Assembly (NCBI GenBank): GCA_946403855.1
Contig: CAMJBH010000007.1
Span: 43,835-107,834, forward strand
Direction: 5' to 3'
From: an uncultured Bacteroidales bacterium
GTDB taxonomy: Bacteria; Bacteroidota; Bacteroidia; Bacteroidales; UBA932
DNA: 64,000 bases
Shown here: piece after piece, positions 7,449 to 15,752 of the stretch
Numbering within the stretch: position 1 is the stretch's first letter
Layout of the letters: each line of letters starts with the position of its first letter
Notes under the pieces: model-generated
Databases searched by the model: none
Seen by the model: the letters and a program-made list of their open reading frames with translations, nothing else
Told to the model about the DNA's origin: nothing
Program-made: the position numbers and the translations under genes

Positions 7449-7841
7449 TTATTTCTCCCAGTCCCTGACTTTAAGCCCCGGAATTCTCGAAAAGTGCTTG
7501 GTGTTGTGGGTGATCAGGGTCAGTTTCCCGTTCATGGCGGTGGATGCAATCAGAAGATCGAAGCCGTCCAAAGGCGTTCCTTGCTTTTCCATTGAGGCGC
7601 ACAGCCTGGCAAATGTTTCCAGCGCTGAACCGACGGGCAGGATTTCGAAATTATCCTTCAAAAACTGGATTTCGTGTGCATGCCTCTCTATCCCGCCTTT
7701 GTATGCTCCGGTCAGGAGCTCTGCAAGAGTGATTTCACTAACCGCGCAATTGCTAATGCCGGCCTTCAGGATTGCCTCCCTTATGCCGTGCTGGCCGCGG
7801 AACATTGCCACAAGGACGTTTGTGTCCAGAAGGTATTTCAT
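7449..7841 (-). CDS. PIN-domain toxin of a VapBC-type pair
   Basis: This is a predicted PIN ribonuclease toxin of 130 residues. The true start is the ATG of 'MKYLLDTNVLVAMFRG' at 7841, not the longer ORF start. That start overlaps the antitoxin stop by four bases (ATGA). The acidic active-site residues are in place: Asp in 'LLDTN', Glu in 'ITLAELLTG', Asp in 'GFDLLIASTA', and a later Asn/Thr-rich 'LITHNTKHFSRIPGL'. It looks intact. It is encoded between rpsP and pgk, both housekeeping genes, so the pair is probably an inserted cassette. Confidence 0.9.
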   Translation of the reverse strand: MKYLLDTNVLVAMFRGQHGIREAILKAGISNCAVSEITLAELLTGAYKGGIERHAHEIQFLKDNFEILPVGSALETFARLCASMEKQGTPLDGFDLLIASTAMNGKLTLITHNTKHFSRIPGLKVRDWEK

Positions 7842-8179
7842 AGTTCGACAGGTTCTCTGGTTGTGATGCGCCAGGTGTTTAATTCTTCGCTGATTTGGTG
7901 TGAGTCGCGTGGATCGTTGAACCATCCGCCTTTGGATATTGAGGCAAATGGATCTTTTGCACTTGCCGCAGGGGAGACTATCAGCCGTCCGTTCTCTATT
8001 TCCAGTTGTACGCAGTCGTGCAAGTCCATGTTCATCCTGCCAAGAAGTTTGGCGGGAATGACAATACCGCGGCTGTTGCCGATTTTAATGATGTTGGTTT
8101 TCAAGATTCCAAGAATTTTTGCAAATGTAATAATAATTCTTGGTATTTCTCTGATTGTTATTACGGTTTGAGTTTTCAC
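7838..8179 (-). CDS. AbrB/MazE-type antitoxin
   Basis: The swapped-hairpin AbrB domain is clear: 'NIIKIGNSRGIVIPAKLLGRMNM...VQLEIENGRLIVSP'. The C-terminal tail would bind the PIN toxin at 7449. With the ATG at 8179 the protein has 113 residues and an odd hydrophobic N-terminal extension of ~26 residues. Inside that extension, read leftward, is TACATTTG, a perfect -7 box, followed closely by a TTG codon at 8104 ('MKTNIIKIGNSRG'). Family members usually begin right there, so an 88-residue product from TTG 8104 is quite possible. The pair is probably autorepressed. Confidence 0.85.
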   Translation of the reverse strand: MKTQTVITIREIPRIIITFAKILGILKTNIIKIGNSRGIVIPAKLLGRMNMDLHDCVQLEIENGRLIVSPAASAKDPFASISKGGWFNDPRDSHQISEELNTWRITTREPVEL

Positions 8180-8292
8180 AGGTGCTGTTTTTTCTGCAAT
8201 ATAATGCTTTGGCAGCGTAGTAAAGGTGTTCTGTGGCTGAGTAAAATAAGATATTTACGATTTTTATAGAATTTGTTGTTTTTTATTATCGT

Positions 8293-8331
8293 AAAAAAAA
8301 TCCTGCACCGAAATCTGCTTCGGTACAGGAT
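8293..8331 (-). terminator. Factor-independent terminator after pgk
   Basis: On the leftward RNA, ATCCTGTACCGAA and TTCGGTGCAGGAT pair over 13 positions with one G-U wobble. Eight T residues follow. It lies 20 bases past the pgk stop. Confidence 0.88.
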
Positions 8332-8351
8332 AATATAGGTGTGCAAAAAAA

Positions 8352-9605
8352 TTATTTGCGGATTGCTGCGATGCCGGGGAGCTCTTTGCCTTCCAGTGCT
8401 TCGAGCATTGCGCCGCCGCCGGTGGAGACGTAGCTGACCTTGTTGGCATAACCCATCTGGGTCACTGCTGCAACGGAGTCGCCGCCGCCCACGAGGGTGT
8501 AAGCACCCTTTTCGGTGGCCTGAGCCAGGAATTCTGCGATTCTGAGCGTGCCCTTGGCAAAAGGAGCAATCTCAAAAACGCCCACGGGGCCGTTCCACAG
8601 GATGGTCTTGGAGTCGAGGATAACCTTTCCCCAACGCTCCTGGGACTCGGGACCTGCATCTACGCCTTCCCAACCGTCGGGAATCTGATGCGAAGGAACC
8701 AGCTGTGTATGGGCATCGGCGCTGAAGTCGTCGGCGACGAGAGTCTGGACGGAGAGGTAGATGTTCACGCCCTTCTCCTTGGTCTTGGCCATGATCTCCT
8801 GAGCCTTAGGGATGAGTTCGTCCTCGTGCAGGGAATTACCGATCTTGCCTCCTTCTGCCTTGATGAAGGTGTAACCCATGCCGCCGCCAATGATGAGGTT
8901 GTCCACCTTTTCGAGCATGTTCTCAAGCACTGCGAGTTTGCTGGAAACCTTGCTGCCGCCGATGATTGCGGTGAAAGGATGCTTGGCGTTCTTGAGCACG
9001 TTGTCGATGGCCTTGATCTCGCCTTCCATGAGGTAGCCGAACATCTTGTCGTTGGGGAAGTAGTCGGCGATGAGGGCGGTAGATGCGTGTGCACGGTGTG
9101 CGGTGCCGAATGCGTCGTTGATGTAGCAGTCGGCGTAGGAGGCGAGGGTCTTCACGAAGGCCTTCTGGGACTCCTTGACAGCCGCTTTGGCTGCTTTCTT
9201 CTCTTCGTCGGAGGCATCTTCTGCGAGCCCGCGGGGCTTGCCTTCCTCTTCGGCGTAGAAGCGGAGGTTCTCGAGCAGCAGGGCCTCGCCGGGCTTCAGG
9301 GCTGCAACTTCGGCCTGAGCCTTCTGGCAGTCGGGGGCAAACTTGACGTCCACTCCGAGGCACTCGGAAACGTGGGCGAGGATGTGCTTGAGTGAGAACT
9401 TCTCTGCCACTCCCTTGGGCCTGCCAAGGTGGGACATTATGATGAGGGAACCGCCTCCGGCGAGAACCTTCTTGAGAGTGGGCATCGCTGCACGGATGCG
9501 GGTGTCGTCTGTAATTTCGAATTGTTCATTGAGGGGGACGTTGAAATCAACGCGTACGATGGCTTTTTTGCCGGTGAAATCGTAAGAATCAATGTGCTGT
9601 TGCAT
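8352..9605 (-). CDS. pgk: Phosphoglycerate kinase
   Basis: Glycolytic enzyme transferring phosphate from 1,3-bisphosphoglycerate to ADP, cytosolic. The start is the ATG of '[26 protein letters not shown]' at 9605; the track's longer ORF runs through the promoter and into the next gene. The length of 417 residues is normal. Motifs: substrate-binding 'VDFNVPLN', 'SHLGRPKG', hinge '[18 protein letters not shown]', and nucleotide site '[10 protein letters not shown]'. An acidic insert '[17 protein letters not shown]' is typical of Bacteroidota enzymes. It is transcribed alone, with its own promoter and terminator. Confidence 0.98.
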   Translation of the reverse strand: MQQHIDSYDFTGKKAIVRVDFNVPLNEQFEITDDTRIRAAMPTLKKVLAGGGSLIIMSHLGRPKGVAEKFSLKHILAHVSECLGVDVKFAPDCQKAQAEVAALKPGEALLLENLRFYAEEEGKPRGLAEDASDEEKKAAKAAVKESQKAFVKTLASYADCYINDAFGTAHRAHASTALIADYFPNDKMFGYLMEGEIKAIDNVLKNAKHPFTAIIGGSKVSSKLAVLENMLEKVDNLIIGGGMGYTFIKAEGGKIGNSLHEDELIPKAQEIMAKTKEKGVNIYLSVQTLVADDFSADAHTQLVPSHQIPDGWEGVDAGPESQERWGKVILDSKTILWNGPVGVFEIAPFAKGTLRIAEFLAQATEKGAYTLVGGGDSVAAVTQMGYANKVSYVSTGGGAMLEALEGKELPGIAAIRK

Positions 9606-9626
9606 AGTCTTATATGAATAATCTCG

Positions 9627-9655
9627 CAAATTTAACAAAAATATCGATATCTTTG
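9627..9655. promoter_or_regulatory. Divergent -7 boxes for pgk and the methyltransferase
   Basis: The 54-base gap holds a leftward TAAATTTG (9627-9634) for pgk and a rightward TATCTTTG (9648-9655) only 4 bases before the ATG at 9660. The rightward transcript would have almost no leader. The two promoters overlap back to back, so they may compete. Confidence 0.65.
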
Positions 9656-9659
9656 CGCT

Positions 9660-10550
9660 ATGATTGAGTTTCCCGCAAGTAAATGGACAGATTATGAGCT
9701 GCTCGACAGCGGCTCCGGAGAGAAGTTGGAACGTTTTGGCCCCTATGTGCTTTGGCGTCCTGAGCCCAAAGCGCTGTGGGACAAGAGTCTGCCGCTGAGT
9801 GAATGGAGCCGTCTGGCGCATACTCGCTTCAAGCCCGGCGCGGGCTTTGGCAAAGCGGGAAAGGAGGACAGCGGCACTTGGGAGCGGCTTCATAAGATGG
9901 ACGACCAGTGGTGGATTCGGTTCTCTTCATTCAACCTGCGCCTCGGGCTCACATCTTTCAAGCATGTGGGGGTGTTTCCGGAGCAGGCTCCCAACTGGGA
10001 GTTTATTAGCCGGAAGTGCGCTGGCATGGACCATCCCAAGGTGCTGAATCTCTTTGCATATACGGGTGCCGCGTCGCTTGCGGCCCTGGCGGCGGGAGCG
10101 GAGGTGACTCACCTCGACTCGGTGAAGCAGGTGGTGACCTGGGCCCGCCAGAATATGGAACGTAGCGGTATGGACGGCATCCGCTGGATAGTCGAAGATG
10201 CCATGAAGTTCGCCCGCAGGGAGGCTCGCCGCGGCAACCTGTACGACGGGATAATCCTGGATCCGCCGGCTTATGGGCACGGGCCCGATGGAGAAAAGTG
10301 GAAGCTTGATGAGTGTCTTTTCGAGATGTTGCGTACGGTGGCTTCTATTCTTAAGCCGAGCAATTCTTTTATGGTGCTGAACCTCTATTCCAACGGCTAC
10401 AGCGCCGCCCTTGGAGAAACCCTTGTCCGCGAAGCTTTCGGGATAAAAAGCAGTTCTCCTGACATGAATCTCACGTCAGGAGAACTGGCTTTAAACGACA
10501 GCTTCGGAAAAGTCCTTCCGCTGTCTATAGTTGTAAGGCTCGAAAGATAA
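9660..10550 (+). CDS. Class I SAM-dependent methyltransferase (RlmI-like, no PUA domain)
   Basis: The 296-residue cytosolic enzyme belongs to the SAM-dependent rRNA cytosine methyltransferase group. SAM-binding motif I is '[20 protein letters not shown]', the acidic motif is '[17 protein letters not shown]', and the catalytic-type motif is '[19 protein letters not shown]'. It lacks the N-terminal PUA domain of RlmI and resembles the short form found in Bacteroidota. The target base is not known from sequence. Near its 3' end the coding sequence holds a 13-bp perfect inverted repeat (10451-10487). It is convergent with the lipoprotein gene at 10551, with stop codons abutting. Confidence 0.85.
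   Translation: MIEFPASKWTDYELLDSGSGEKLERFGPYVLWRPEPKALWDKSLPLSEWSRLAHTRFKPGAGFGKAGKEDSGTWERLHKMDDQWWIRFSSFNLRLGLTSFKHVGVFPEQAPNWEFISRKCAGMDHPKVLNLFAYTGAASLAALAAGAEVTHLDSVKQVVTWARQNMERSGMDGIRWIVEDAMKFARREARRGNLYDGIILDPPAYGHGPDGEKWKLDECLFEMLRTVASILKPSNSFMVLNLYSNGYSAALGETLVREAFGIKSSSPDMNLTSGELALNDSFGKVLPLSIVVRLER
10451..10487. terminator. Perfect inverted repeat inside the methyltransferase 3' end
   Basis: CAGTTCTCCTGAC and GTCAGGAGAACTG pair over 13 bp with an 11-nt loop. It sits in the coding sequence ~65 bases before the stop. For the convergent gene at 10551 it lies ~65 bases past the stop, so it may stop leftward transcription. No long T-tract follows on either strand, so this is tentative. 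Confidence 0.4.
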
Positions 10551-12515
10551 CTACTCTGCGAGCCAGGCGGTATTGGCCTTGAGGGTCGAACCGCTGAAAT
10601 TTCCGAACACAGCCATCGAGGAACTGCTCTCGCCGGAGAGTACCCTGCAGGTGCCGGACGGCTTGCTGCAGTCGACGAGGGTGCCCTTGAGCAGGTTGCC
10701 GCCCACATTGACCCTGGCTTTTCCGTCCACATCTGCGCCGCGGCCGTTGAATGCATAAGTGGTGTTGGCCGAACCCTTAACCAGAACGGCAGTGTTCTTG
10801 GGCAATACGTTTCCGGGATATACCGGCACCAAAGATGCGTATCCGCAGGCAGCCTTATTAACATAGTACACAGTCACTCCAGAAGGAACAAGCGCGTCGT
10901 AGCTAAGGTACAAAGTGGCCCAGCCGGATGCATCGGTTTTGACATTGTAGAGGTTATAGACCATTTCGATGTCGTCGATGTAAAGCCTGTCCGCTTTGGT
11001 CACGTCGGAGGAATTCTTTTCTGCATTTCCTCCGCCGGGATAAGAATTTGTGGCTATGTTGATGAGTGCGTAGCTTGGATTGGAGGAGTTGCTATAAGTA
11101 AACGGTAGCGAAAGCCTCTTCCAGGCGCCGTTGGTCTTTTGTAGCTGTTGCTCTCCGGCCTCGCCTATTACTGTTCCTCCGGTGCAGTCGGAGGCGTTAT
11201 ATCCTCTCTGGTAGTTGTTGTTGTCGTGTAGGAAAGCTTCTACCTTTGCATAGGGATGAGATGAATCGGTGCCGTAGGGAATGAATTTCACCCAGACGGC
11301 AAGCGAATCGGGACGGCCGGTGAATGTGGAATAAAGGGGATTGCCTGTAGCCTTGTGCGTCTGGCCACGGTTGGTCATGTTGTAATTGCCAGTGCCGGAG
11401 GCTGTCATATTGCCGGCAATTACCTGTCCTGTGGTCAGATTGCCCTGTGCAACAACATCGATTGAAGTAAATATCAGATTGATATAAATCCTTCTGGACC
11501 AAATAAGACAGGAATAATTGCCGCTTGTACCAGGGCGAGTGTCCGACTCTCTTCTCACCTGCCGGTTGTTCTTGTCGTATCCGCTGCTGGCAAGACTGCC
11601 ACCTGCTGTCTGGAAGGAATTCCAGTTATTAGGAAGGTTTGCGCCGTCCACAGTCCAGGTCTCGAAGTCGCCGTTGGTGATCTGAGGCTTGGAAGGCTGC
11701 GTGGCAGCCGAATAAGACTGAGCGGAGGTGGCGGAGCTGAGGAGGGCTACATCGCTGAAGCTCAGGCTCGACGGCACGCTTCCGAGGTCTTTGATGCGGC
11801 CTGCGGTGGCGCCGGAGGTCAGGTTCTTGCTAATCAGGGCCATCTTTCCGCGACCGTTGGTAAGAATCATTTCCAACTTGGTCGAAGACGCGGGAAGCAT
11901 GCTCACGAACACCTCGCCGCTGAGAGTCGATCCGGTGGAAACCGAAACGCTGCCCGCTGCGTCGGAAGCAGCGCTGAGGACCATGGTGCCGGTGTTGAGC
12001 GAGGCCTTGCCGCTCGCGGGGGCCTCGCGCAGAATCTCAACCTTGCGTATATCGAGGGACGAAGGAATGTTGAGCTTGACGACACTCAGAAGGTTCTGGA
12101 AATTGAAACTTTCTCCTGCCGTAGCGGCCATGACTGCGTTTGCAGCTTTTCCGTCCTGTTCGGAGGGAATATTGATGGTGACGGTGCTGCCGGACATGCT
12201 CACGGCTGCGTCGTACGGGTACACGGCTACTCCGAGGGTGGAGCCGTCAGGCTTGCTGCCGCTGAATGTTGCACTCTGCGAGCCACCGTCAGTGGTGCTG
12301 AAAGCCGGGCAAAGTGTGCCGTCGGTGGTGAACACGGCAATCTTGTCTCCGCTCTGCCACTTGGGGCTTACACCGTCGATGGCGACTTTGGTATCGGGGA
12401 GTGATGCACTTATGGTCACGGGTATCATTCCGTCAGAATCAGCAAATTCTTTTTGGCATGATGCGGCGCATGCGAGAGCTGCCGCACACAAAAGTGTGAA
12501 AGTCAACTGTTTCAT
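10551..12515 (-). CDS. Surface lipoprotein: fimbrillin-like domain plus PCMD-type domain
   Basis: The 654-residue protein has lipoprotein signal 'LLCAAALACAASC'. Residues ~25-240 look like a fimbrillin/Mfa-type domain ('ISASLPDTKVAIDG', 'WQSGDKIAVFTTDG', 'AVYPYDAAVS'). Residues ~275-510 resemble the putative carbohydrate-metabolism (PCMD) domain: 'NGDFETWTVDGANLPNNWNSF', 'IYINLIF', 'SLAVWVKFIPYG', 'RLYIDDIEMVYN'. The last ~140 residues form an extra beta-rich domain. It is probably displayed on the cell surface and binds glycan (inference from family). Its start overlaps the stop of the 46-residue ORF upstream (ATGA), so the two are co-translated. Confidence 0.8.
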   Translation of the reverse strand: MKQLTFTLLCAAALACAASCQKEFADSDGMIPVTISASLPDTKVAIDGVSPKWQSGDKIAVFTTDGTLCPAFSTTDGGSQSATFSGSKPDGSTLGVAVYPYDAAVSMSGSTVTINIPSEQDGKAANAVMAATAGESFNFQNLLSVVKLNIPSSLDIRKVEILREAPASGKASLNTGTMVLSAASDAAGSVSVSTGSTLSGEVFVSMLPASSTKLEMILTNGRGKMALISKNLTSGATAGRIKDLGSVPSSLSFSDVALLSSATSAQSYSAATQPSKPQITNGDFETWTVDGANLPNNWNSFQTAGGSLASSGYDKNNRQVRRESDTRPGTSGNYSCLIWSRRIYINLIFTSIDVVAQGNLTTGQVIAGNMTASGTGNYNMTNRGQTHKATGNPLYSTFTGRPDSLAVWVKFIPYGTDSSHPYAKVEAFLHDNNNYQRGYNASDCTGGTVIGEAGEQQLQKTNGAWKRLSLPFTYSNSSNPSYALINIATNSYPGGGNAEKNSSDVTKADRLYIDDIEMVYNLYNVKTDASGWATLYLSYDALVPSGVTVYYVNKAACGYASLVPVYPGNVLPKNTAVLVKGSANTTYAFNGRGADVDGKARVNVGGNLLKGTLVDCSKPSGTCRVLSGESSSSMAVFGNFSGSTLKANTAWLAE

Positions 12516-12652
12516 AGGCCGCTGAAGAAATTAGTTTCGTCGTCTAAATTATAATCAGAAAGATTGCCGTCTCTGTCGGAGGTGGCGCAAAGATAATTGT
12601 CCGGAAGGAAGTCATAGCTTTCTATCTCGGGCCTAAGATATGTTTTAGTCAT
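12512..12652 (-). CDS. 46-residue ORF coupled to the surface lipoprotein
   Basis: This ORF is below the size cut of the track. It reads MTKTYLRPEIESYDFLPDN and so on, ending NFFSGL. The stop overlaps the ATG of the lipoprotein gene by four bases (ATGA), and a -7 box TAACTTTG lies 25 bases upstream. Its style (M-K/T-K-T-Y-x-x-PEIE...) is like the short peptides often encoded just before surface lipoproteins in Bacteroidales (from general knowledge). It has no signal peptide or transmembrane segment. It could act as a leader that couples translation, or as a small protein in its own right. The function is unknown. Confidence 0.65.
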   Translation of the reverse strand: MTKTYLRPEIESYDFLPDNYLCATSDRDGNLSDYNLDDETNFFSGL

Positions 12653-12676
12653 TCTATTCTAACTCAAATAAGCTCG

Positions 12677-12684
12677 CAAAGTTA
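12677..12684 (-). promoter_or_regulatory. -7 box for the small ORF and surface lipoprotein
   Basis: Read leftward, TAACTTTG matches TAnnTTTG and lies 24 bases before the ATG at 12652. No clear -33 TTTG at the right spacing. Confidence 0.55.
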
Positions 12685-12734
12685 CAAAAATCTGCAGAAT
12701 AATTATGATTAGCAAAATAAATATATAAACTTGA

Positions 12735-12812
12735 CAGCAGTCTGCCCAATATGCTCCCAGGGCCCTTTTCCCATGTTTTATGGGCCCTGGGAGCATATTG
12801 GGCAGACTGCTG
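12735..12812 (-). terminator. 31-bp perfect hairpin ending the SusC/D operon
   Basis: Arms 12735-12765 and 12782-12812 are perfectly complementary over 31 bases (32 with the next A-T pair). The 16-nt loop reads ATAAAACATGGGAAAA on the leftward strand. It lies 40 bases after the stop of the last operon gene. It is much longer than a normal terminator. The loop is shared with the hairpins at 25297 and 27079 while the arms are not. Confidence 0.8.
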
Positions 12813-12852
12813 TGTTGCTATTGATAAAAGATTATCAGACGAATGATAATCT

Positions 12853-14238
12853 TTATCTGGATGTGTAAGGTCCGGAGATCTTTTTCACGGCCTTCTTGCC
12901 GTCCGAATCGGTCAAGGTATAAATAAAATAGCGCTTTCCGCCTTTTTCTACCCTCACAACAATATGTCCGTCGCTGCCTTTTACCCGGCTCCAACGAGCG
13001 TAGGAATACATGTCGGAGTTGGAATTGGTGATGAACACGTCCATCCCCTGTGCATAACCTGTAACTCCTTCAAACACAGGCTGGCGCGGGTGACCGTCAG
13101 TCCAGCTGTTGATAATCCAGCAACGGGGGTCGAGATATTTCATGGCTTCGCACACGTGGCCGTTCTTGGCAACGAAACCATGACCGTTGGTGTTGGTCAC
13201 GCCGTGGTGGTCGGCCTTCATGACGTCCACTTTCCCGCTGGCCTTGGCCACGGCGGTCTCCATGTCCTTCCATGCAAATGTGGAGCAGCCGTCGTACTGG
13301 GCGTCGCCTCCGTGGAAGAAGTCGAAGGTTCCGTAGCTAAGCTTGAACACAGTGGTACAGTGGTTCTCTTCGGGGCAGCAGTCCGCATTGCCTACGCTGG
13401 CGGGATTGGCTACTTTTATATCCTTGAGTGCTGGGAATGTGGCGGTGAAGCCGCTCTGCGATCCGTCCCAGATGTTGCCGTTGACGGCTATGTTACGCAC
13501 CGAAAAATCGCTGTAGGCGCCCGGATTTCGCAGCATCACAATCTGGTCGGCAGCGCCGGCCCGGAACATCTCAGCCTTAAGCCCCCTGTTGGCTACGTGC
13601 CACTTGACTGCTGTTACATAATTCTTTATGGCAGAGGCGTTTGAAGCCTTTGTTTGCATGTCGAAGGGATAGTCGTACGAAGGCCATCCGCGGTCCATTA
13701 GCAAGCCGACCGGCAGCAAGTCGAGCACTTCGGGAAGGCTCTGCTTGCGGTAAGTCGTAGAAAGGTCCGAGACCGGCATGGACGTGTTGTAACCACCGAA
13801 ATGGTCGGCGTGGAAATGGGTGTCAATCACGTAATCGAGCTTGCTGTTTCCTGTCCAGGCCATGCAGTCCTTGATGTAATCCGCAATGAACTTGCCCGCC
13901 CTGAAAGAAGGGTCCACGGTAGGGTCCCAGCGCTTGCGGATGCCGGTGTTGGTCGTGCTGCCCACTGCTCCTGTGGCGGAAATGGACCCGGCGGCGTCCA
14001 CCAGCATCTGAGTACCGTCGGGGAAAATCAAGAAGGTGCTTTCCCCGGTTGTGGTGTTGATAAAGTGTATGTCCAGGTACCCTTCCTGCCAGGCCGGAAG
14101 AGCCTGTCCTATCTTTGCATCAACTGCCGGATCGAGAGTCTCTTTCTCGGTTTTCCCTCCGGGAGTCGGGGGAGTATAAGCTTCTTCGCAGGAGAAAAGC
14201 AACAGCAGAGCGGGAAGAATTAGCAATATTTTTTTCAT
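12853..14238 (-). CDS. MBL-fold metallo-hydrolase lipoprotein 1 (ComEC C-terminal type)
   Basis: The 461-residue lipoprotein (signal 'LILPALLLLFSC') carries a metallo-beta-lactamase-fold domain like the one at the C-terminus of ComEC. Metal motifs are complete: 'DTHFHADHFGGY' (HxHxDH), 'FFHGGDAQYDG' (bridging Asp region) and 'MKADHHGVTNTNG' (late His). The N-terminal 'YTPPTPGGK...LDPAVD' linker and 'LPAWQEGYLDIHFIN' are shared with its neighbour at 14239, so the two are a tandem duplication. It is the last gene of the operon and begins immediately after the neighbour's stop. ComEC-type MBL domains are linked to phosphodiester hydrolysis; the real substrate here is unknown. Confidence 0.88.
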   Translation of the reverse strand: MKKILLILPALLLLFSCEEAYTPPTPGGKTEKETLDPAVDAKIGQALPAWQEGYLDIHFINTTTGESTFLIFPDGTQMLVDAAGSISATGAVGSTTNTGIRKRWDPTVDPSFRAGKFIADYIKDCMAWTGNSKLDYVIDTHFHADHFGGYNTSMPVSDLSTTYRKQSLPEVLDLLPVGLLMDRGWPSYDYPFDMQTKASNASAIKNYVTAVKWHVANRGLKAEMFRAGAADQIVMLRNPGAYSDFSVRNIAVNGNIWDGSQSGFTATFPALKDIKVANPASVGNADCCPEENHCTTVFKLSYGTFDFFHGGDAQYDGCSTFAWKDMETAVAKASGKVDVMKADHHGVTNTNGHGFVAKNGHVCEAMKYLDPRCWIINSWTDGHPRQPVFEGVTGYAQGMDVFITNSNSDMYSYARWSRVKGSDGHIVVRVEKGGKRYFIYTLTDSDGKKAVKKISGPYTSR

Positions 14239-15627
14239 CTACCTTGCCGTAAACGGGCCGAGTTTAGATTTGACTTTGTACTGTTCGTTGCTGTCGTCCA
14301 GCACGTAGATGTAGTACTTGTTGCCTCCGGGCAGCACCCTCACCACGACATGGCCGCCGGTGGTGGCAAAGTTGGCGGGGTTGATGCCGGCGTCATTCAA
14401 CGTTGCTACATTGCTGGACGCCAGGTTGGTGGCGAAAATGCGGGTGTTGGGATTGGCGTCATACACCCTCTGGAGCGTGGCAGGATTGGGTTGTACGTCT
14501 CTCCACACGCCTGCAATATAGAAGTCGGGCTTGAGCACGCCGAGCAGTTCTGCGCCGTTGGTATTGGCGGTGCTGTGGTGGCTGGCCTTCATGCCTTCAA
14601 CCTTTTTGACGACCTTCGAGATGGGCTTCTCGATGTCTTTCCAGGCATAAGTGCTCTTGCCGGAGTACTGAATGTCGCCGCCGCTGAAGAAGTCGAAACT
14701 GCCGTACTTCAGCATGAAGACACAGGAAAGAATGTTTTCACTGATGTCATAGGCGACATGGTTTTTGTCGCATTCTTCAGTGCTTGGAAGGTATGTGGTA
14801 TTCACCGCTGTGCCGCTTCCCGTCCATATGTCTCCTCCGGAGGCAATGGTACGCAGGCTGAAACTGCTGTACTTGGAGGGCTCGTGCTTGAGCACCACCT
14901 GGTCGTCATAACCTATCTTCAGGGTCTCGCGCACGGTGCCGTTCTTGCGGGCTGCGTAGTCGAGGTAATTGACATACAGCTGGTAACGCTTCTTGCCGCC
15001 GGCATCGTAGTAGTCGGCACTGGGACGCGAAGCCCAGTCGCCGCGGTCGAACACCTTGTCGATGGGGATGGACAGGCCGACTTCGGCTATGCCGTTGAGC
15101 AGGAAGCCGCCTGCATTGAGATTAACCGTCGATACCTTGTTGCCGTCCTTGTCGAAAGGAGTCCAGCCGAATTTAAGATAGTTGTCTCTCCACGAGCCTA
15201 TGTGGTCGCCGTGGTAGTGCGAGCTCATGAAATAGTCCAGTCGGCCGTTCGCCACGGCGGGAGCAAAGTGCTTTATGTAATTGACTATCACTGCGCCGCT
15301 GTTTACGGACACGCTGGGCTTGGAGGGCACGCCCTGGGAATCGCTGTACTTGTGCAGTTCAGTGGGCGGGGCACCGGCGGCGTCGCACAGCATGGTGGTT
15401 CCGTCGGGGAAAATGTAGTAAAAAGCTTCGCCGCGTCCGCCGTTTATGCTGTGTATGTCGAGGTAGCCTTCCTGCCATGCCGGAAGAACGTCTCCGACTT
15501 TGACGTCAATTGCCGGATCGAGGTTTTCTGGTTCTTTTTTGCCTCCCGGGGTCGGGGGTGTATAAGGCTCCTCGCAGCCGTAAAGTGCAGCTGCGAGGAA
15601 CGCTATAACTAAGAGCTTCTTTCTCAT
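14239..15627 (-). CDS. MBL-fold metallo-hydrolase lipoprotein 2
   Basis: This 462-residue tandem paralog of 12853-14238 has lipobox 'ALYGC'. Active-site motifs are 'SSHYHGDHIGSW', 'FFSGGDIQYSG' and 'MKASHHSTANTNG', all intact. It differs from paralog 1 mainly in the region between the first and second metal motifs, where substrate loops would lie. Its ATG overlaps the stop codon of an upstream gene remnant by four bases (ATGA), so translation was once coupled to a gene now lost. It is predicted to be anchored by lipid to the outer membrane. Confidence 0.88.
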   Translation of the reverse strand: MRKKLLVIAFLAAALYGCEEPYTPPTPGGKKEPENLDPAIDVKVGDVLPAWQEGYLDIHSINGGRGEAFYYIFPDGTTMLCDAAGAPPTELHKYSDSQGVPSKPSVSVNSGAVIVNYIKHFAPAVANGRLDYFMSSHYHGDHIGSWRDNYLKFGWTPFDKDGNKVSTVNLNAGGFLLNGIAEVGLSIPIDKVFDRGDWASRPSADYYDAGGKKRYQLYVNYLDYAARKNGTVRETLKIGYDDQVVLKHEPSKYSSFSLRTIASGGDIWTGSGTAVNTTYLPSTEECDKNHVAYDISENILSCVFMLKYGSFDFFSGGDIQYSGKSTYAWKDIEKPISKVVKKVEGMKASHHSTANTNGAELLGVLKPDFYIAGVWRDVQPNPATLQRVYDANPNTRIFATNLASSNVATLNDAGINPANFATTGGHVVVRVLPGGNKYYIYVLDDSNEQYKVKSKLGPFTAR

Positions 15628-15752
15628 TTGATAATTTCAATTCTCATATGCTCCTCCACGGGGTGTGCGCCGCCGCTGTTGGAGTCCTTGCCGGCAAACC
15701 GTACCACGGAGTTCTGGGCCTTGGCAGCGGAAGACTCGCCGGGACATAATTG
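15624..15752 (-). pseudogene. C-terminal remnant of a second SusC/D-associated lipoprotein
   Basis: Immediately after the SusD stop, and in the same frame, the leftward strand reads 'AAKAQNSVVRFAGKDSN', then SGGAHPVEEHMRIEIIK and TGA. This is similar to the last residues of the BACON lipoprotein at 17484 (ALRFAGEDCNANTPHYSVKEHPMIKVVE). There is no usable start codon, so it is the tail of a deleted paralog. Its TGA overlaps the ATG of MBL lipoprotein 2. The 125-base gap in the ORF track is fully explained by it. Confidence 0.75.
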
